A DNA stretch of 64,000 nt from VAZQ01 sp963827585 (lineage in GTDB: Bacteria; Pseudomonadota; Alphaproteobacteria; Rhizobiales; Xanthobacteraceae), in assembly GCA_963827585.1 (NCBI GenBank), contig CAWHCK010000011.1, forward strand, positions 50,814 through 114,813. Direction: 5' to 3'. The notes under the pieces are model-generated. The model made no database searches. It was not told where the DNA came from and saw only the letters and a list, made by a program, of their open reading frames with translations. How positions within the stretch are numbered: position 1 is the first letter of the stretch; every line of letters begins with the position of its first letter. A program made the translations under genes and the position numbers. Below, in pieces: positions 45,727-54,342 of this stretch.

Positions 45727-46479
45727 CTACCCCGGCTCCAGTCCCAATTTCTTGATGATGGGCAGCGCGGGCTCCGACGAGAGGAACTTCACCAGTGCGG
45801 CCGTGGCGTCGCGTTCCTTGGCGGTCGAGGGCGTTGCCGTCGCATAGACGATGGTCGCCTGCAGCTCTTTCGGCAGCGGCCCGACGAAGTCGATGCCGGG
45901 GATGAGCAGGAGCTCGGTGATCTGCTGCACGCCGATCTCGGCGTCGCCCTTGGCGATCAACGCTCCGACCCGCTGGCCGAGCGGCGGGACGACACTCTTG
46001 GCCCCGATCTCGTCCGCGATGCCGAGGCGCGCCAACGCGCTCATGAAATGCACGCCGCTCGGGCCCTGGCTGTAGCCGACGGACTTCGCGGCCAGCAGCG
46101 CATTCTTCAACGCCTCGGGGGTGCTGATATCGGGCTTGGGAGCGCCCGCGCGCACCGCGACGCCCGCGCCCGAGCGCACGAAATCGGCGCGCGTGCCGGC
46201 GACCACTTTGCCCGCCGTCACGAGGTCGTCGATCACCTGGGGCGTGGCGACGACCAGGTCGGCCTGCGCGCCCTCCTTGATCTTCACCGGTAGCACCGCT
46301 CCGGACTGGAAGGTGACGGCGACCTTGTGGCCGCTCGCCCGCTCGAACATGGGAACGAGCTCCTGCAGGACTTCCCGCATGGCGGTGGAGGAGATGACGC
46401 TGATCTCCGCGGCGTCGACGGCGCTCGCGGCGAGCAGGGCGCCGAAGCAGCCCGCCACGGCAGCGGTTTTCGACCACAT
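45727..46479 (-). CDS. ModA-like periplasmic substrate-binding protein
   Basis: A 250-residue receptor with a signal peptide (about 22 residues, cleavage near VDA/AE). It follows the molybdate-binding ModA class: ISVISSTAMREVLQELVPMFERASGHKV, FQSGAVLPVKIKEGAQADLVVATPQVIDDLV, and GDAEIGVQQITELLLIPGIDFVGPLP. Many homologues in rhizobia are annotated as molybdate ABC receptors but stand alone. No ModB/ModC is adjacent. The neighbouring gene encodes a shorter relative without a leader. Confidence 0.85.
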   Translation of the reverse strand: MWSKTAAVAGCFGALLAASAVDAAEISVISSTAMREVLQELVPMFERASGHKVAVTFQSGAVLPVKIKEGAQADLVVATPQVIDDLVTAGKVVAGTRADFVRSGAGVAVRAGAPKPDISTPEALKNALLAAKSVGYSQGPSGVHFMSALARLGIADEIGAKSVVPPLGQRVGALIAKGDAEIGVQQITELLLIPGIDFVGPLPKELQATIVYATATPSTAKERDATAALVKFLSSEPALPIIKKLGLEPG

Positions 46480-46527
46480 GATGTCCTCCCTTGATCGTTT
46501 TGTTGTCGGATGAGATTAAGTCTCAAA

Positions 46528-47205
46528 CTACGCCGGCTCCAGGCCCTTCTGCTTGAGCAACGCCGGCGATCGGGACGCGAGGAACTCCAGCAAGGCCTTG
46601 GCGGCATCCGGCTCCTTGGCACCCGCCAGCACGCCGCCCGAGAACGTCGTGATCTTCTGCAGCGCGTCCGGCAGCGGGCCGACGATCTCGATGCCCTCGA
46701 CCGGCAGCAGCTCGCTGATCTGCTGGATGCCGATCTCGGCGTCGCCCTTGGCGACCACCTCGCCGATCGGCGTCCCCGAATCCGGCGTCACGATCTTCGG
46801 CTTCATCTCGTCGGTGATGCCGAGGCGCGCCAGCACGGTGGGAAAATAGATGCCGCTCATGCCGGTCTTGGAATGGGCAACCGATTTGGCTGCGATGAGC
46901 GCGCGCTTGAGCGCGTCGGGCGATCCGATATCGGGCTTGTTCGTGCCCTTGCGCACCGCGACGCCGATGCCGGAACGGGCGAGGTCGACACGGCCGCCGG
47001 CGACGACCTTGCCCCGGCTGACGAGCTCGTCGATCGTCTCGGCGGTCAGGATCGCGAGGTCGCCGGCCGCGCCGGTCTCCAGCTCCTTCATGAGGCCGTT
47101 CGCCGAGCCCCACGCGATCACCACCTTCGTTCCGGTCGAGCGCTCGAACTCGGGCACGAGATCGAGCAGCACCGACTTCATGCCGTTGGTGCAAAGAACT
47201 CTCAT
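46528..47205 (-). CDS. ModA-like protein lacking a signal peptide
   Basis: A 225-residue relative of the neighbouring ModA-like receptor. The start is ATG 47205 (MRVLCTNGMKSVLL), with AAAGGA upstream. The mature fold begins at once, without a hydrophobic leader; the in-frame extension to 47265 is also polar. Shared motifs are VIAWGSANGLMKELETGAAGDLAILTAE, RSGIGVAVRKGTNKPDI and GDAEIGIQQISELLPVEGIEIVGPLPD. It is therefore probably cytoplasmic and may act as a sensor or binding protein rather than a transporter part. It lies 48 bases upstream of its paralogue on the same strand. Confidence 0.85.
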   Translation of the reverse strand: MRVLCTNGMKSVLLDLVPEFERSTGTKVVIAWGSANGLMKELETGAAGDLAILTAETIDELVSRGKVVAGGRVDLARSGIGVAVRKGTNKPDIGSPDALKRALIAAKSVAHSKTGMSGIYFPTVLARLGITDEMKPKIVTPDSGTPIGEVVAKGDAEIGIQQISELLPVEGIEIVGPLPDALQKITTFSGGVLAGAKEPDAAKALLEFLASRSPALLKQKGLEPA

Positions 47206-47396
47206 CGCAACGATCCTTTCGGCGTTTCCCATTCCGCAATTTCGTTCGGCGTTGTCTAGCAGCACATGGCCGCACGGGCCGCGACGGACGTGCGCGAACT
47301 CCTCGTTGACGCCGGGCGGGCGAAGATGTCACTTCTAGCGGGAGATCGACGCGCCGTACACCGAAACCCCGGGGCGTGGCCGAGGAGGATGCGATC

Positions 47397-47912
47397 GTGG
47401 ACAGCGAAAGCGCACGCATGAGCTCGGCCGCGCAGGCGCGGTTCCGAATCGATTATCCCAACTCGAAGCCGCGCGTGGTCAAGGTGATCGCACTCGATGA
47501 CGCGAGCGAGCGCGTGGTCAAGCGGGTGGCGAAGCAGCCATGGCAGCGCGCGAGCTTCTTCACCTCCATCAAGTTCGACAGCGCGCCGACGAGCGCCGAC
47601 GAGGGCTGGTCGATGCAGGCCTGGCTCGGCGACCTCGCCGGCCGCACCAAGGCGCTGGTCGAGGAGGTGGCGTCCGCCGACCTGGTGGTCATGGTGTCGA
47701 GCGCGGGCACCAGCGCACCGGCCGCCGCCGTCATCGGCGAAGCCTGCGCCGTGCGCAAGGTGATGACCACGGCGTTGATCATCGGCAGCGAGGAACGATC
47801 GAACGACGAGCTGTCGAGGACGCTGGCGACGCTGCGGCCCTATGCATCGATGCTCGTGATCGCCAATGGTGACGAATACATCGAGGAGATGCTGGTGGCG
47901 CTGCGGGCCTAA
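47397..47912 (+). CDS. Uncharacterised protein with a faint FtsZ/tubulin-like C-terminal half
   Basis: A 171-residue protein. GTG 47397 is chosen because GAGGAGG lies eight bases upstream; GTG 47376 and ATG 47418 are alternatives. From residue about 90 the order ADLVVMVSSAGTSAPAAAVIGEA, then KVMTTALIIG, then SNDELSRTLATLRPYASMLVIANGDEY recalls the nucleotide-binding half of FtsZ (A-D-x-V-F-I-T-A-G-x-G-G-G-T-G). The GGGTGTG loop itself is replaced, so GTP binding is unlikely. The resemblance is by eye only. It is followed by an FAD reductase gene after 69 bases and may be co-transcribed. Function unknown. Confidence 0.65.
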   Translation: MDSESARMSSAAQARFRIDYPNSKPRVVKVIALDDASERVVKRVAKQPWQRASFFTSIKFDSAPTSADEGWSMQAWLGDLAGRTKALVEEVASADLVVMVSSAGTSAPAAAVIGEACAVRKVMTTALIIGSEERSNDELSRTLATLRPYASMLVIANGDEYIEEMLVALRA

Positions 47913-47981
47913 ATCGAGCGCGCGCGCCATGGGGCGGAATGACGTTGAATTCCCAGCCGGCCAAGAATGGGGAGTTGGGGC

Positions 47982-49211
47982 ATGAACGCGGCCCGCAAGA
48001 TCGTCATTGTCGGCGGCGGGCCGGCCGGTGTCGCGGCGGCGCTTGCCGCCAGGCAGCAGGACGCCGCGGCCGAGGTGGTGCTGCTCAACGACGAGCGGCA
48101 GGAACCTTACGAGAAGCCGCCGCTGTCGAAGGCGGTGCTCATGGGCAAGGTGATGCCCCATGATGCGCCGATTGCGGGTCCCAAGGGGATTTCCGCGAGC
48201 GGCATCGGCCTCAGGCCCGATACGACGGCGAAGGCGATCCAACGCGCCACGCGGACGGTCGTGACGGAGGCGGGTGAGCGCATCGGTTACGACGCGCTCG
48301 TGCTCGCCACCGGCTCGATCAATCGCGTGCTGGCGATGTTCCCGCCGGGGCGCAAAGGCGTCTACTACCTGCGCACCGAGGCGGAGGCGCTCGCGCTCAA
48401 GACGCATCTGCATCAAAGCCGGTCACTCCTGGTCATCGGCGGCGGATTGATCGGGCTGGAAGTGGCCGCATCCGCCACCGAGCTCGGGGTGAAAACGACC
48501 GTCGTGGAGATCGCAGCGCGCATCCTGGCGCGCGTCTGCGACCCCGAGATCTCCGCCCTCATCCACGAGCGCCACCGCGCGCGTGGCGTCGACATCCGCA
48601 CCGACACGACGCTCTGCGCGCTGCGCGACCTTCCGGACGGTCGGCTCGCGGTCGAAACCGTGGCCGGCGACACGATCGCGGCCGATCTCATCGTCGTCGG
48701 AACCGGGGCAGCACCCGACGATCGGTTGGCGAAGGCAGCGGGCCTCGCCGCCCAGGACGGCGTCATCGTCGATGACCATGGCCGCACGTCCGATCCGGCG
48801 ATCTTCGCCGCCGGCGACTGCACGCGTTTTCCCGGACCGCATGGCGCGGTGCGGCTGGAGAACTGGCGCCATGCCCAAGAGCACGGCGCCGTTGCCGGCC
48901 GCAATGCTGCCGGCGGTGACGTTGCCTACAACGTCGCGCCCTCGTTCTGGTCCGAGCAATACGACATGTACATCCAGGGCGCGGGCTGGCCGCTCGCGCA
49001 GCCGGGCGCGCGCGTGCGGAGGCCCATCGGCGCGGACGCGACGCTCCTGTTCGAGCTCGACGGGGGCCGCCTCGCTTATGCACTGGGCGTCAACGCGCAG
49101 CGCGATATCGCCGTGGCGCGGCGGCTGATCGAGCGCAAGGTGCCGGTCGATGCGAGCGAGCTCGCCGATGCGGGCAAGCCGCTCGCCGCCATGCTGAAGG
49201 CGAAGGTCTAG
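47982..49211 (+). CDS. FAD-dependent oxidoreductase, ferredoxin/rubredoxin-reductase-like
   Basis: A 409-residue flavoprotein from ATG 47982. Domain order is FAD site IVIVGGGPAGVAAALAAR (residues 8-25), the EKPPLSK motif typical of the Rhodocoxin/putidaredoxin reductase group, ALVLATGS, an NAD-binding LLVIGGGLIGLEVAASATELG (about 152-172), and the second FAD motif TSDPAIFAAGDCTRFPG (about 267-283). Such enzymes pass electrons from NAD(P)H to a ferredoxin that serves an oxygenase. No ferredoxin or P450/Rieske gene is adjacent, so its partner is unknown. It closes the plus-strand side of the accessory cluster. Confidence 0.92.
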   Translation: MNAARKIVIVGGGPAGVAAALAARQQDAAAEVVLLNDERQEPYEKPPLSKAVLMGKVMPHDAPIAGPKGISASGIGLRPDTTAKAIQRATRTVVTEAGERIGYDALVLATGSINRVLAMFPPGRKGVYYLRTEAEALALKTHLHQSRSLLVIGGGLIGLEVAASATELGVKTTVVEIAARILARVCDPEISALIHERHRARGVDIRTDTTLCALRDLPDGRLAVETVAGDTIAADLIVVGTGAAPDDRLAKAAGLAAQDGVIVDDHGRTSDPAIFAAGDCTRFPGPHGAVRLENWRHAQEHGAVAGRNAAGGDVAYNVAPSFWSEQYDMYIQGAGWPLAQPGARVRRPIGADATLLFELDGGRLAYALGVNAQRDIAVARRLIERKVPVDASELADAGKPLAAMLKAKV

Positions 49212-49993
49212 CCGCGCTCGCGTCCCGTAAATAACAGGAAATACAGGAAGCCCGCCGAGTCATCCCCCATTCCTGCCCGGGTTGTCGTCCCCGCGAAAGC
49301 GGGGACCCATCGTGCCACACCCGCCGGCCGCTGGAATACTGGGTCCCCGCCTGCGCGGGGACGACAGTCTCGGGTGTTGCTCGAGCGGGAACGACAACGC
49401 ATGGTGGTGCGTCGCCCCGGCTGAAAGAACGCAACCGGCGCGATGCCGCTATCCCTATTCACAATGTCAAACAGCCCGGTGCCGGACGTGCCCGCCACCA
49501 CTCCTTCCAACCACTCGTCTCCTCCCCGCGGCGCGCTGGCGCCCGGGTATTGATCCTTCACCTTGTTGCCACCCCCGAGGGGATGGCGGAGCGCCGACAG
49601 GCGCGTGTTCCTTACTCTGCCGCGCTGGTTAGGGCGCGGCGCGCACCTTGCGATCGGTGCGCTCGCCTCTCGGCGCTCCGCCGTGACGGTTTTGGGTCCC
49701 CGGAGCCCGCGCGCCGCAGCTCCGGCATTGCCGCCGGAACCGCCGCGAGGACCTCGCCAGCCAGGCTCATCAAGCCCTGACCGGCGGCCGCTGAACCTCC
49801 CGGACCGCACTTCGCCGGGACGCCACGCCCGCTCCGCCTTCAGGATCGTCTCCGGAGACGCCCCTCATCGAGCGGGATGTGCGAATACTACTCCAACCCC
49901 AATTCGTAGTCAAGATATTTATTCATTTCGTATTCGAAAATCTCAGCACCGTTTCGGGCGCGCCAAAACGCGCTGCCGGCTCGATCCTACGAG
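49212..49993. other. Long intergenic region, 782 bp
   Basis: It carries a hairpin repeat at its left end (49283-49366). The rest (about 49370-49960) is GC-rich and opens frames on both strands, but their translations are Arg/Ser/Pro-rich with no motif, so I call no gene. A short AT-rich stretch (atatttattcatttcg at about 49912-49930) lies just downstream of the SDR gene. Confidence 0.5.
49283..49366. repeat. Inverted repeat made of two GC hairpins
   Basis: The left arm (about 49283-49309) contains GTCCCCGC-GAAA-GCGGGGAC, a stem with a GNRA-type loop. The right arm (about 49340-49366) contains GTCCCCGC-CTGC-GCGGGGAC. Each arm folds on itself, and the two arms are also reverse complements of each other. 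This resembles the other long hairpin repeats of this window. Confidence 0.7.
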
Positions 49994-50740
49994 CTACGAC
50001 AAATCCATTGCCGAGACGCCGCCGTCGACGAAGAGATTGGCGCCGTAGATGAACGAGGAATCCTCGCTCACCAGGAACAGCACCGCCTTGGCGGCCTCGT
50101 GCGGCTGGCCCGGACGCTTGGCCATGTTCGGCACCGGCCGCGCGGGGTCGAACTCGTCCTTGCCGACCGGCGAACCGATCTTGTTCGGCACGATCGCGTT
50201 CACCCTGATCTTGTGGGGCGCAAGCTGCGCCGCCATGGCGCGCGTGAGGTTGGCGACCCCGCCCTTGGCGGCGGAGTAGGCGATGGCGCGGCTTCTCCCC
50301 ATGAAGCCCGAGGTCGAGCCGACGTTGACGATCCGCCCGGGCGTGCCCTGCGCCGCCATCTGCCTCGCAACCTCCTTGCCCATGAGGAACTGGCTCTTGA
50401 GCGTCACTGCCAGCACCCGGTCCCACTCCTCCTCGGTGATGTCGAAGATGTGCTTGTTGTCGGAGACCGCGACGTTGTTGACCAGGATGTCGATGCGACC
50501 GAAGCGATCCACCACCGCCTTGACCAGCGCGGCGACGTCGCTCCCCTTGGAGACGTCGGCGGTGAACAGCTCGGCCTCGCCGCCCGTCCCCCTGATCGCA
50601 TCCGCGACGCGCTCGCCGCGCGGCCGGTCCAAGTCCACGATCGCGACCTTGGCGCCCTCCGCGGCGAACAGCTTGGCGATTTCCTCGCCGATATTGCGGC
50701 CGGCGCCGGTCACGATCGCCACCTGGTCCTTGAGCTTCAT
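49994..50740 (-). CDS. Short-chain dehydrogenase/reductase (SDR)
   Basis: A 248-residue classical SDR from ATG 50740. The cofactor motif is TGAGRNIGEEIA (T-G-x3-G-x-G-like) near residues 12-23, followed by D-L-D after strand 2, NNVAVSD for the active-site Asn, the catalytic Ser in VNVGSTSGF near 138, and Tyr/Lys in AYSAAKGG near 152-156. The C-terminus GANLFVDGGVSAMD is typical. It should oxidise or reduce a hydroxyl or keto group with NAD(P). The GRN in the cofactor loop is seen in fungal-polyketide-like and 3-oxoacyl-ACP-reductase-like members. The substrate is unknown. Confidence 0.92.
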   Translation of the reverse strand: MKLKDQVAIVTGAGRNIGEEIAKLFAAEGAKVAIVDLDRPRGERVADAIRGTGGEAELFTADVSKGSDVAALVKAVVDRFGRIDILVNNVAVSDNKHIFDITEEEWDRVLAVTLKSQFLMGKEVARQMAAQGTPGRIVNVGSTSGFMGRSRAIAYSAAKGGVANLTRAMAAQLAPHKIRVNAIVPNKIGSPVGKDEFDPARPVPNMAKRPGQPHEAAKAVLFLVSEDSSFIYGANLFVDGGVSAMDLS

Positions 50741-50861
50741 CACTGACCCCTCGTCCCTGTCGCTCCCGTCATTACATTCGGCGCAGGCATGCGGCAACAA
50801 TGCCGGTCTCGCGGGCATCCCGCGGACATGCTAGGAAACGCCTTGCCACGGACTTTTCGCC

Positions 50862-52154
50862 ATGACCGCGCCGCTGAAAACGGTCGAGAGCACGACCGAC
50901 ATCGCCGCCCTGATGCAGGACATCGGCCGCCGCGCCAAGGCGGCGGCGCGCGTGCTTGCGCTGGCGCCCGCGGCACGCAAGGACACGGCGCTCGCGGCGA
51001 TGGCCGAGGCGATCCGCACCCGCACGGCGGACATCCTCGCGGCCAACGCCCAGGATGTGGCCGACGCCAAGGCGTCCGGCGCCACGCCCGCCTTTCTCGA
51101 CCGCCTCGCCCTCGATGCCAAGCGCGTTGCCGCCACCGCGGATGGTCTCGACGTGGTGCGTGCCCTCGCCGATCCGGTCGGCACGGTGACGGAGCGCTGG
51201 ACGCGGCCGAACGGCATGACCATCGAGCGCGTGCGCGTGCCGCTCGGCGTCGTCGGCATCGTCTACGAGAGCCGGCCGAACGTCACCGCCGATGCCGCCG
51301 CGCTGTGCCTCAAGGCCGGCAATGCCGCCATCCTGCGCGGCGGCTCCGAGAGCCAGCGCTCGAACCGCGCCATTCACGCCGCGCTGATCGAGGGCATGCG
51401 CACGGCCGCCCTGCCCGAGGCCGCAATCGAGCTCGTGCCGACGCGCGATCGCGCCGCCGTCGGGATGATGCTCGCGGGGCTCGACGGATCGCTCGACGTC
51501 ATCGTCCCGCGCGGCGGCAAGAGCCTGGTCGCGCGCGTGCAGGCGGAAGCGCGGGTGCCGGTGTTTGCCCATCTCGAGGGCATTTGTCACGTCTACGTGG
51601 ACAAGGCGGCGAAGCTCGACATGGCGAAGACGATCCTGCTCAACGCCAAGATGCGGCGCACCGGCGTCTGCGGCGCGGCCGAGACGCTGCTCGTCGACCG
51701 CGCGGCGGCTCCGACGCATCTTGCGCCGCTCGTCACCATGCTGCTCGACGCCGGCTGCGAGGTGCGCGGCGACGACGCGACGCGCGCCGTCGACGGTCGC
51801 GTGACGCCGGCGAGCGAACAGGACTGGTCGACCGAATATCTCGATGCCATCATCTCCGCCAAGGTGGTCGACGGCCTGGACGCCGCGATCGCGCATATCG
51901 AGCGCTTCGGCTCCCACCACACCGATTCGATCGTGACCGAAGATCACGCCGCCGCCGAAAAATTTCTGAACGAGGTCGATTCCGCCATCGTCCTGCACAA
52001 CGCGTCGACCCAATTCGCCGACGGCGGCGAGTTCGGGTTCGGAGCGGAAATCGGCATCGCCACCGGCCGCTTCCATGCCCGCGGGCCGGTCGGGGTCGAG
52101 CAATTGACCGGCTTCAAATATCGTGTGCGCGGCTCGGGGCAGATCAGGCCGTGA
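50862..52154 (+). CDS. proA: Gamma-glutamyl phosphate reductase
   Basis: A 430-residue protein that reduces gamma-glutamyl phosphate to the semialdehyde with NADPH, the second step of proline synthesis. The family is plain: VPLGVVGIVYESRPNVTADAAALCLKAGNAAILRGG, the catalytic Cys at 270 in RRTGVCGAAETLLVD, and FGSHHTDSIVTED near the end. The length equals that of other alphaproteobacterial ProA proteins. proB would usually be just upstream with obgE, but here an SDR gene on the other strand replaces it. nadD follows 431 bases downstream, after a repeat. Confidence 0.97.
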   Translation: MTAPLKTVESTTDIAALMQDIGRRAKAAARVLALAPAARKDTALAAMAEAIRTRTADILAANAQDVADAKASGATPAFLDRLALDAKRVAATADGLDVVRALADPVGTVTERWTRPNGMTIERVRVPLGVVGIVYESRPNVTADAAALCLKAGNAAILRGGSESQRSNRAIHAALIEGMRTAALPEAAIELVPTRDRAAVGMMLAGLDGSLDVIVPRGGKSLVARVQAEARVPVFAHLEGICHVYVDKAAKLDMAKTILLNAKMRRTGVCGAAETLLVDRAAAPTHLAPLVTMLLDAGCEVRGDDATRAVDGRVTPASEQDWSTEYLDAIISAKVVDGLDAAIAHIERFGSHHTDSIVTEDHAAAEKFLNEVDSAIVLHNASTQFADGGEFGFGAEIGIATGRFHARGPVGVEQLTGFKYRVRGSGQIRP

Positions 52155-52394
52155 GGACTCTCAACACGTCTCCGATCTCGCGCCCGGGCGGCAGGCGAGA
52201 TGATCGGGGCCTGAACGAGCCACGCGCCGCGTGCGGGGCCTCGGGCGACGACGATGCCGAATTCGCGGTCGTTGGCTTGGCGTCGAATACTTGCTCCTCG
52301 GTGACCGGGCTCGGGCGAGCCCGAACCCTGATCGCAGCCTGCACCAGCCACGCCGCGTCGGGCCTGGCGCCACGCCAGTCCGGCTTGCACAGGT

Positions 52395-52541
52395 GTACCC
52401 TCTCCCCCTGCGGGAGAGGGTGGGCCGAGCGAAGCGAGGGACCGGGTGAGGGGTTGCTTCCTTTGCACAAATTAACGAGCGACCCCTCATCTGGCTCGCC
52501 GCTTCGCGGCTCGCCACCCTCTCCCGCAAGGGGAGAGGGTA
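52395..52541. repeat. Large imperfect inverted repeat between proA and nadD
   Basis: The left arm (about 52395-52453: gtaccctctccccctgcggg through cgggtgagggg) pairs with the right arm (about 52482-52541: cccctcatctggctcgcc through gggagagggta). A 28-base spacer lies between. Each arm holds a sub-hairpin (cctctccccctgcgggagagg, ccctctcccgcaaggggagag). The element fills most of the 431-bp gap. The rest of the gap shows no gene. Confidence 0.75.
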
Positions 52542-52585
52542 ACCGAGCTGCTCGCCGCATCCTGCTTCCGCCCCACGTACCGGGC

Positions 52586-53200
52586 ATGCGAATCGGACTG
52601 TTCGGCGGCACCTTCGATCCGCCGCATGGCGCGCATCTTGGCGCCTGCCTGCTCGCGATGAAGCGGCTCAATCTCGACCGGGTCTGGTGGCTGGTGACCC
52701 CCGGCAATCCGCTCAAGAATACGCGCGGGCTTGCCGCGCTCGAGCAACGGATTATTGCCGCCAAGGCGCTCGCGCAGCATCCGCGAATTGAGGTCACCGG
52801 CATCGAGGCTGACATCGGAACGCGCTACACCTACGAGACCATTGCTTATTTGCGCCGCCACTGCCCCGGCGTGCGCTTCGTCTGGATCATGGGTGCCGAC
52901 AATCTGCGCAGTTTTCACCGGTGGCAGAAATGGCGCGGGATCGCCGCACTGGTGCCGATCGCGGTGGTCGACCGCCTCGGACCCAGTCTCTATGCGACCG
53001 CCAGCGCCGCCGGCCAGGCACTCGCGCGGGCCCGCATCGCCGAGACGGAAGCAGCGTCCCTGCCCGACCGCAAGCCGCCGGCCTGGGTTTACCTGCACGG
53101 CCTCAAATCGCCGCTGTCGTCGACGGCGTTGCGCGCCGCGCGTCATAAAAGCGATGCCAAAACACCACAGTATGGGGATTGTGGAACGGCGGCAGGTTGA
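52586..53200 (+). CDS. nadD: Nicotinate-nucleotide adenylyltransferase
   Basis: A 204-residue enzyme that joins ATP to nicotinate mononucleotide in NAD synthesis. The nucleotidyltransferase signature is GLFGGTFDPPHGAH at residues 4-17 (G-x-F-D-P-x-H-x-x-H with His14 and His17). The second motif, SPLSSTALR (I-S-S-T-x-x-R type), is near residue 182. The start is ATG 52586, directly before the conserved strand; the open frame extends upstream into the repeat, but those codons do not look like protein. It is followed by rsfS in the order usual for this group. Confidence 0.95.
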   Translation: MRIGLFGGTFDPPHGAHLGACLLAMKRLNLDRVWWLVTPGNPLKNTRGLAALEQRIIAAKALAQHPRIEVTGIEADIGTRYTYETIAYLRRHCPGVRFVWIMGADNLRSFHRWQKWRGIAALVPIAVVDRLGPSLYATASAAGQALARARIAETEAASLPDRKPPAWVYLHGLKSPLSSTALRAARHKSDAKTPQYGDCGTAAG

Positions 53201-53336
53201 AACCGTTAACCGGCCGTGCCTATCTTAAGTATTGCCCCGCTTCGCGGGGCGGTGATGCAGCGAAAGGAAAGGGACCCTGCCAACACCTGCACTCTCTCGC
53301 GCCGGCGCCCGCCGCCCGGCCGAACCCATCTCCAAG

Positions 53337-53690
53337 GTGCGTCCCGACGCCGAGGAGATTCTTCGTCTGGTCCTTGCCCGTCTCGATGACATGAAGGCCG
53401 AGGACACCGTCACCATCGATCTCACCGGCAAATCCTCGATCGCCGACACCATGGTTGTGACCTCCGGAAGGTCGAACCGCCATGTGGGCTCGGTCGCGGA
53501 TCGCGTGCTGGAAGACCTCGCAAAGGCCGGCGTGCCTGACGCGCGGGTCGAAGGCATGCGGCACTGCGACTGGGTCCTGATCGACGCCGGCGACGTCATC
53601 GTCCATGTCTTCCAGCCGGAAGTCCGCGCCTTCTACAATCTCGAGAAGATGTGGGCGCCGGCACGACCGCATGGGCGGCGCGTGAGCTGA
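53337..53690 (+). CDS. rsfS: Ribosome silencing factor RsfS
   Basis: A 117-residue protein that binds L14 on the large ribosomal subunit and blocks subunit joining when nutrients are scarce. The whole domain is present: ILRLVLARLDDMKAEDTVTIDLTGKSSIADTMVVTSGRSNRHV and GMRHCDWVLIDAGDVIVHVFQPEVRAFYNLEKMW. GTG 53337 gives the E. coli-like length but has no ribosome-binding site. An excellent AAGGAAAGGG site at 53264-53273 sits just before an in-frame CTG at 53277, which would add 20 Ala/Pro/Arg-rich residues. No ATG, GTG or TTG occurs between the in-frame stop at 53253 and 53337. Confidence 0.92.
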   Translation: MRPDAEEILRLVLARLDDMKAEDTVTIDLTGKSSIADTMVVTSGRSNRHVGSVADRVLEDLAKAGVPDARVEGMRHCDWVLIDAGDVIVHVFQPEVRAFYNLEKMWAPARPHGRRVS

Positions 53691-53695
53691 GAGAA

Positions 53696-53718
53696 CCTCC
53701 GACGGATCCTGTCGGAGG
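53696..53718 (+). terminator. Hairpin between rsfS and rlmH
   Basis: Perfect 8-bp stem CCTCCGAC / GTCGGAGG with loop GGATCCT, placed six bases after the rsfS stop. No run of T follows, so it is a weak terminator or an mRNA-stability hairpin rather than a full stop. rlmH begins 47 bases later. Confidence 0.5.
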
Positions 53719-53765
53719 GTCCGAACGGGGTTGAGCCGACGTACGGTCCGTGCGTATCGTTACGC

Positions 53766-54248
53766 ATGCGCATCGTGGTCGCCGCCGTCGGTCGCTTGAA
53801 GCAAGGTCCGGAGCGCGAGCTTGCGGAGCGCTATCGCAAGCGCGCGGCCGATGTCGGCCGCAGGGCTGGCTTGAGCGCCATCGACATCGTCGAGATCAAG
53901 GAGAGCCGCGCCGGCGACGCAGGCCGGCGCATGCTCGAGGAATCGATCGCCATCGCCAATATCATTCCCGACCGCGCCGTCACGATCATCCTGGACGAGC
54001 GCGGCGAAAACATGAGCAGCGGTTCCTTCGCCGGGCGGCTGCAGGGCTGGCGAGCAGAGGACAAGCCGGCGATCGTATTCATCCTCGGCGCCGCCGACGG
54101 CCTGGCGCCCGCTCTGCGGGAGAAGGCAAGCCTCGCCATTGCCTTCGGCGCGGCGACCTGGCCGCACCAGCTCATCCGAATCATGCTGCTCGAGCAGCTC
54201 TATCGCGCCGTCACGATCATCGCCGGCCACCCCTATCATCGCGCGTGA
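53766..54248 (+). CDS. rlmH: 23S rRNA (pseudouridine-1915-N3)-methyltransferase RlmH
   Basis: A 160-residue SPOUT-class methyltransferase that methylates pseudouridine 1915 in helix 69 of 23S rRNA. It starts MRIVVAAVGRLKQGPERELAERYRKR and has the knot region VFILGAADGLAP, then LIRIMLLEQLYRAVTIIAGHPYHR at the C-terminus, which is the AdoMet-binding trefoil knot. It matches the family length closely. Position after rsfS is conserved in alphaproteobacteria. Confidence 0.97.
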   Translation: MRIVVAAVGRLKQGPERELAERYRKRAADVGRRAGLSAIDIVEIKESRAGDAGRRMLEESIAIANIIPDRAVTIILDERGENMSSGSFAGRLQGWRAEDKPAIVFILGAADGLAPALREKASLAIAFGAATWPHQLIRIMLLEQLYRAVTIIAGHPYHRA

Positions 54249-54342
54249 GCCCGCTGAAGCGTGTCTCGTTGGATTTGACGCAGAACAGTGCCGCAGCTCG
54301 GTATGCTCCCTCCCCCTGTGGAGGGGTTGCGGGCTCGCGCCA

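Noticed and set aside
49370..49960. A gene in the long gap before the SDR gene
   Set aside because: Frames on both strands are open, but translations are low-complexity and no ribosome-binding site is convincing.
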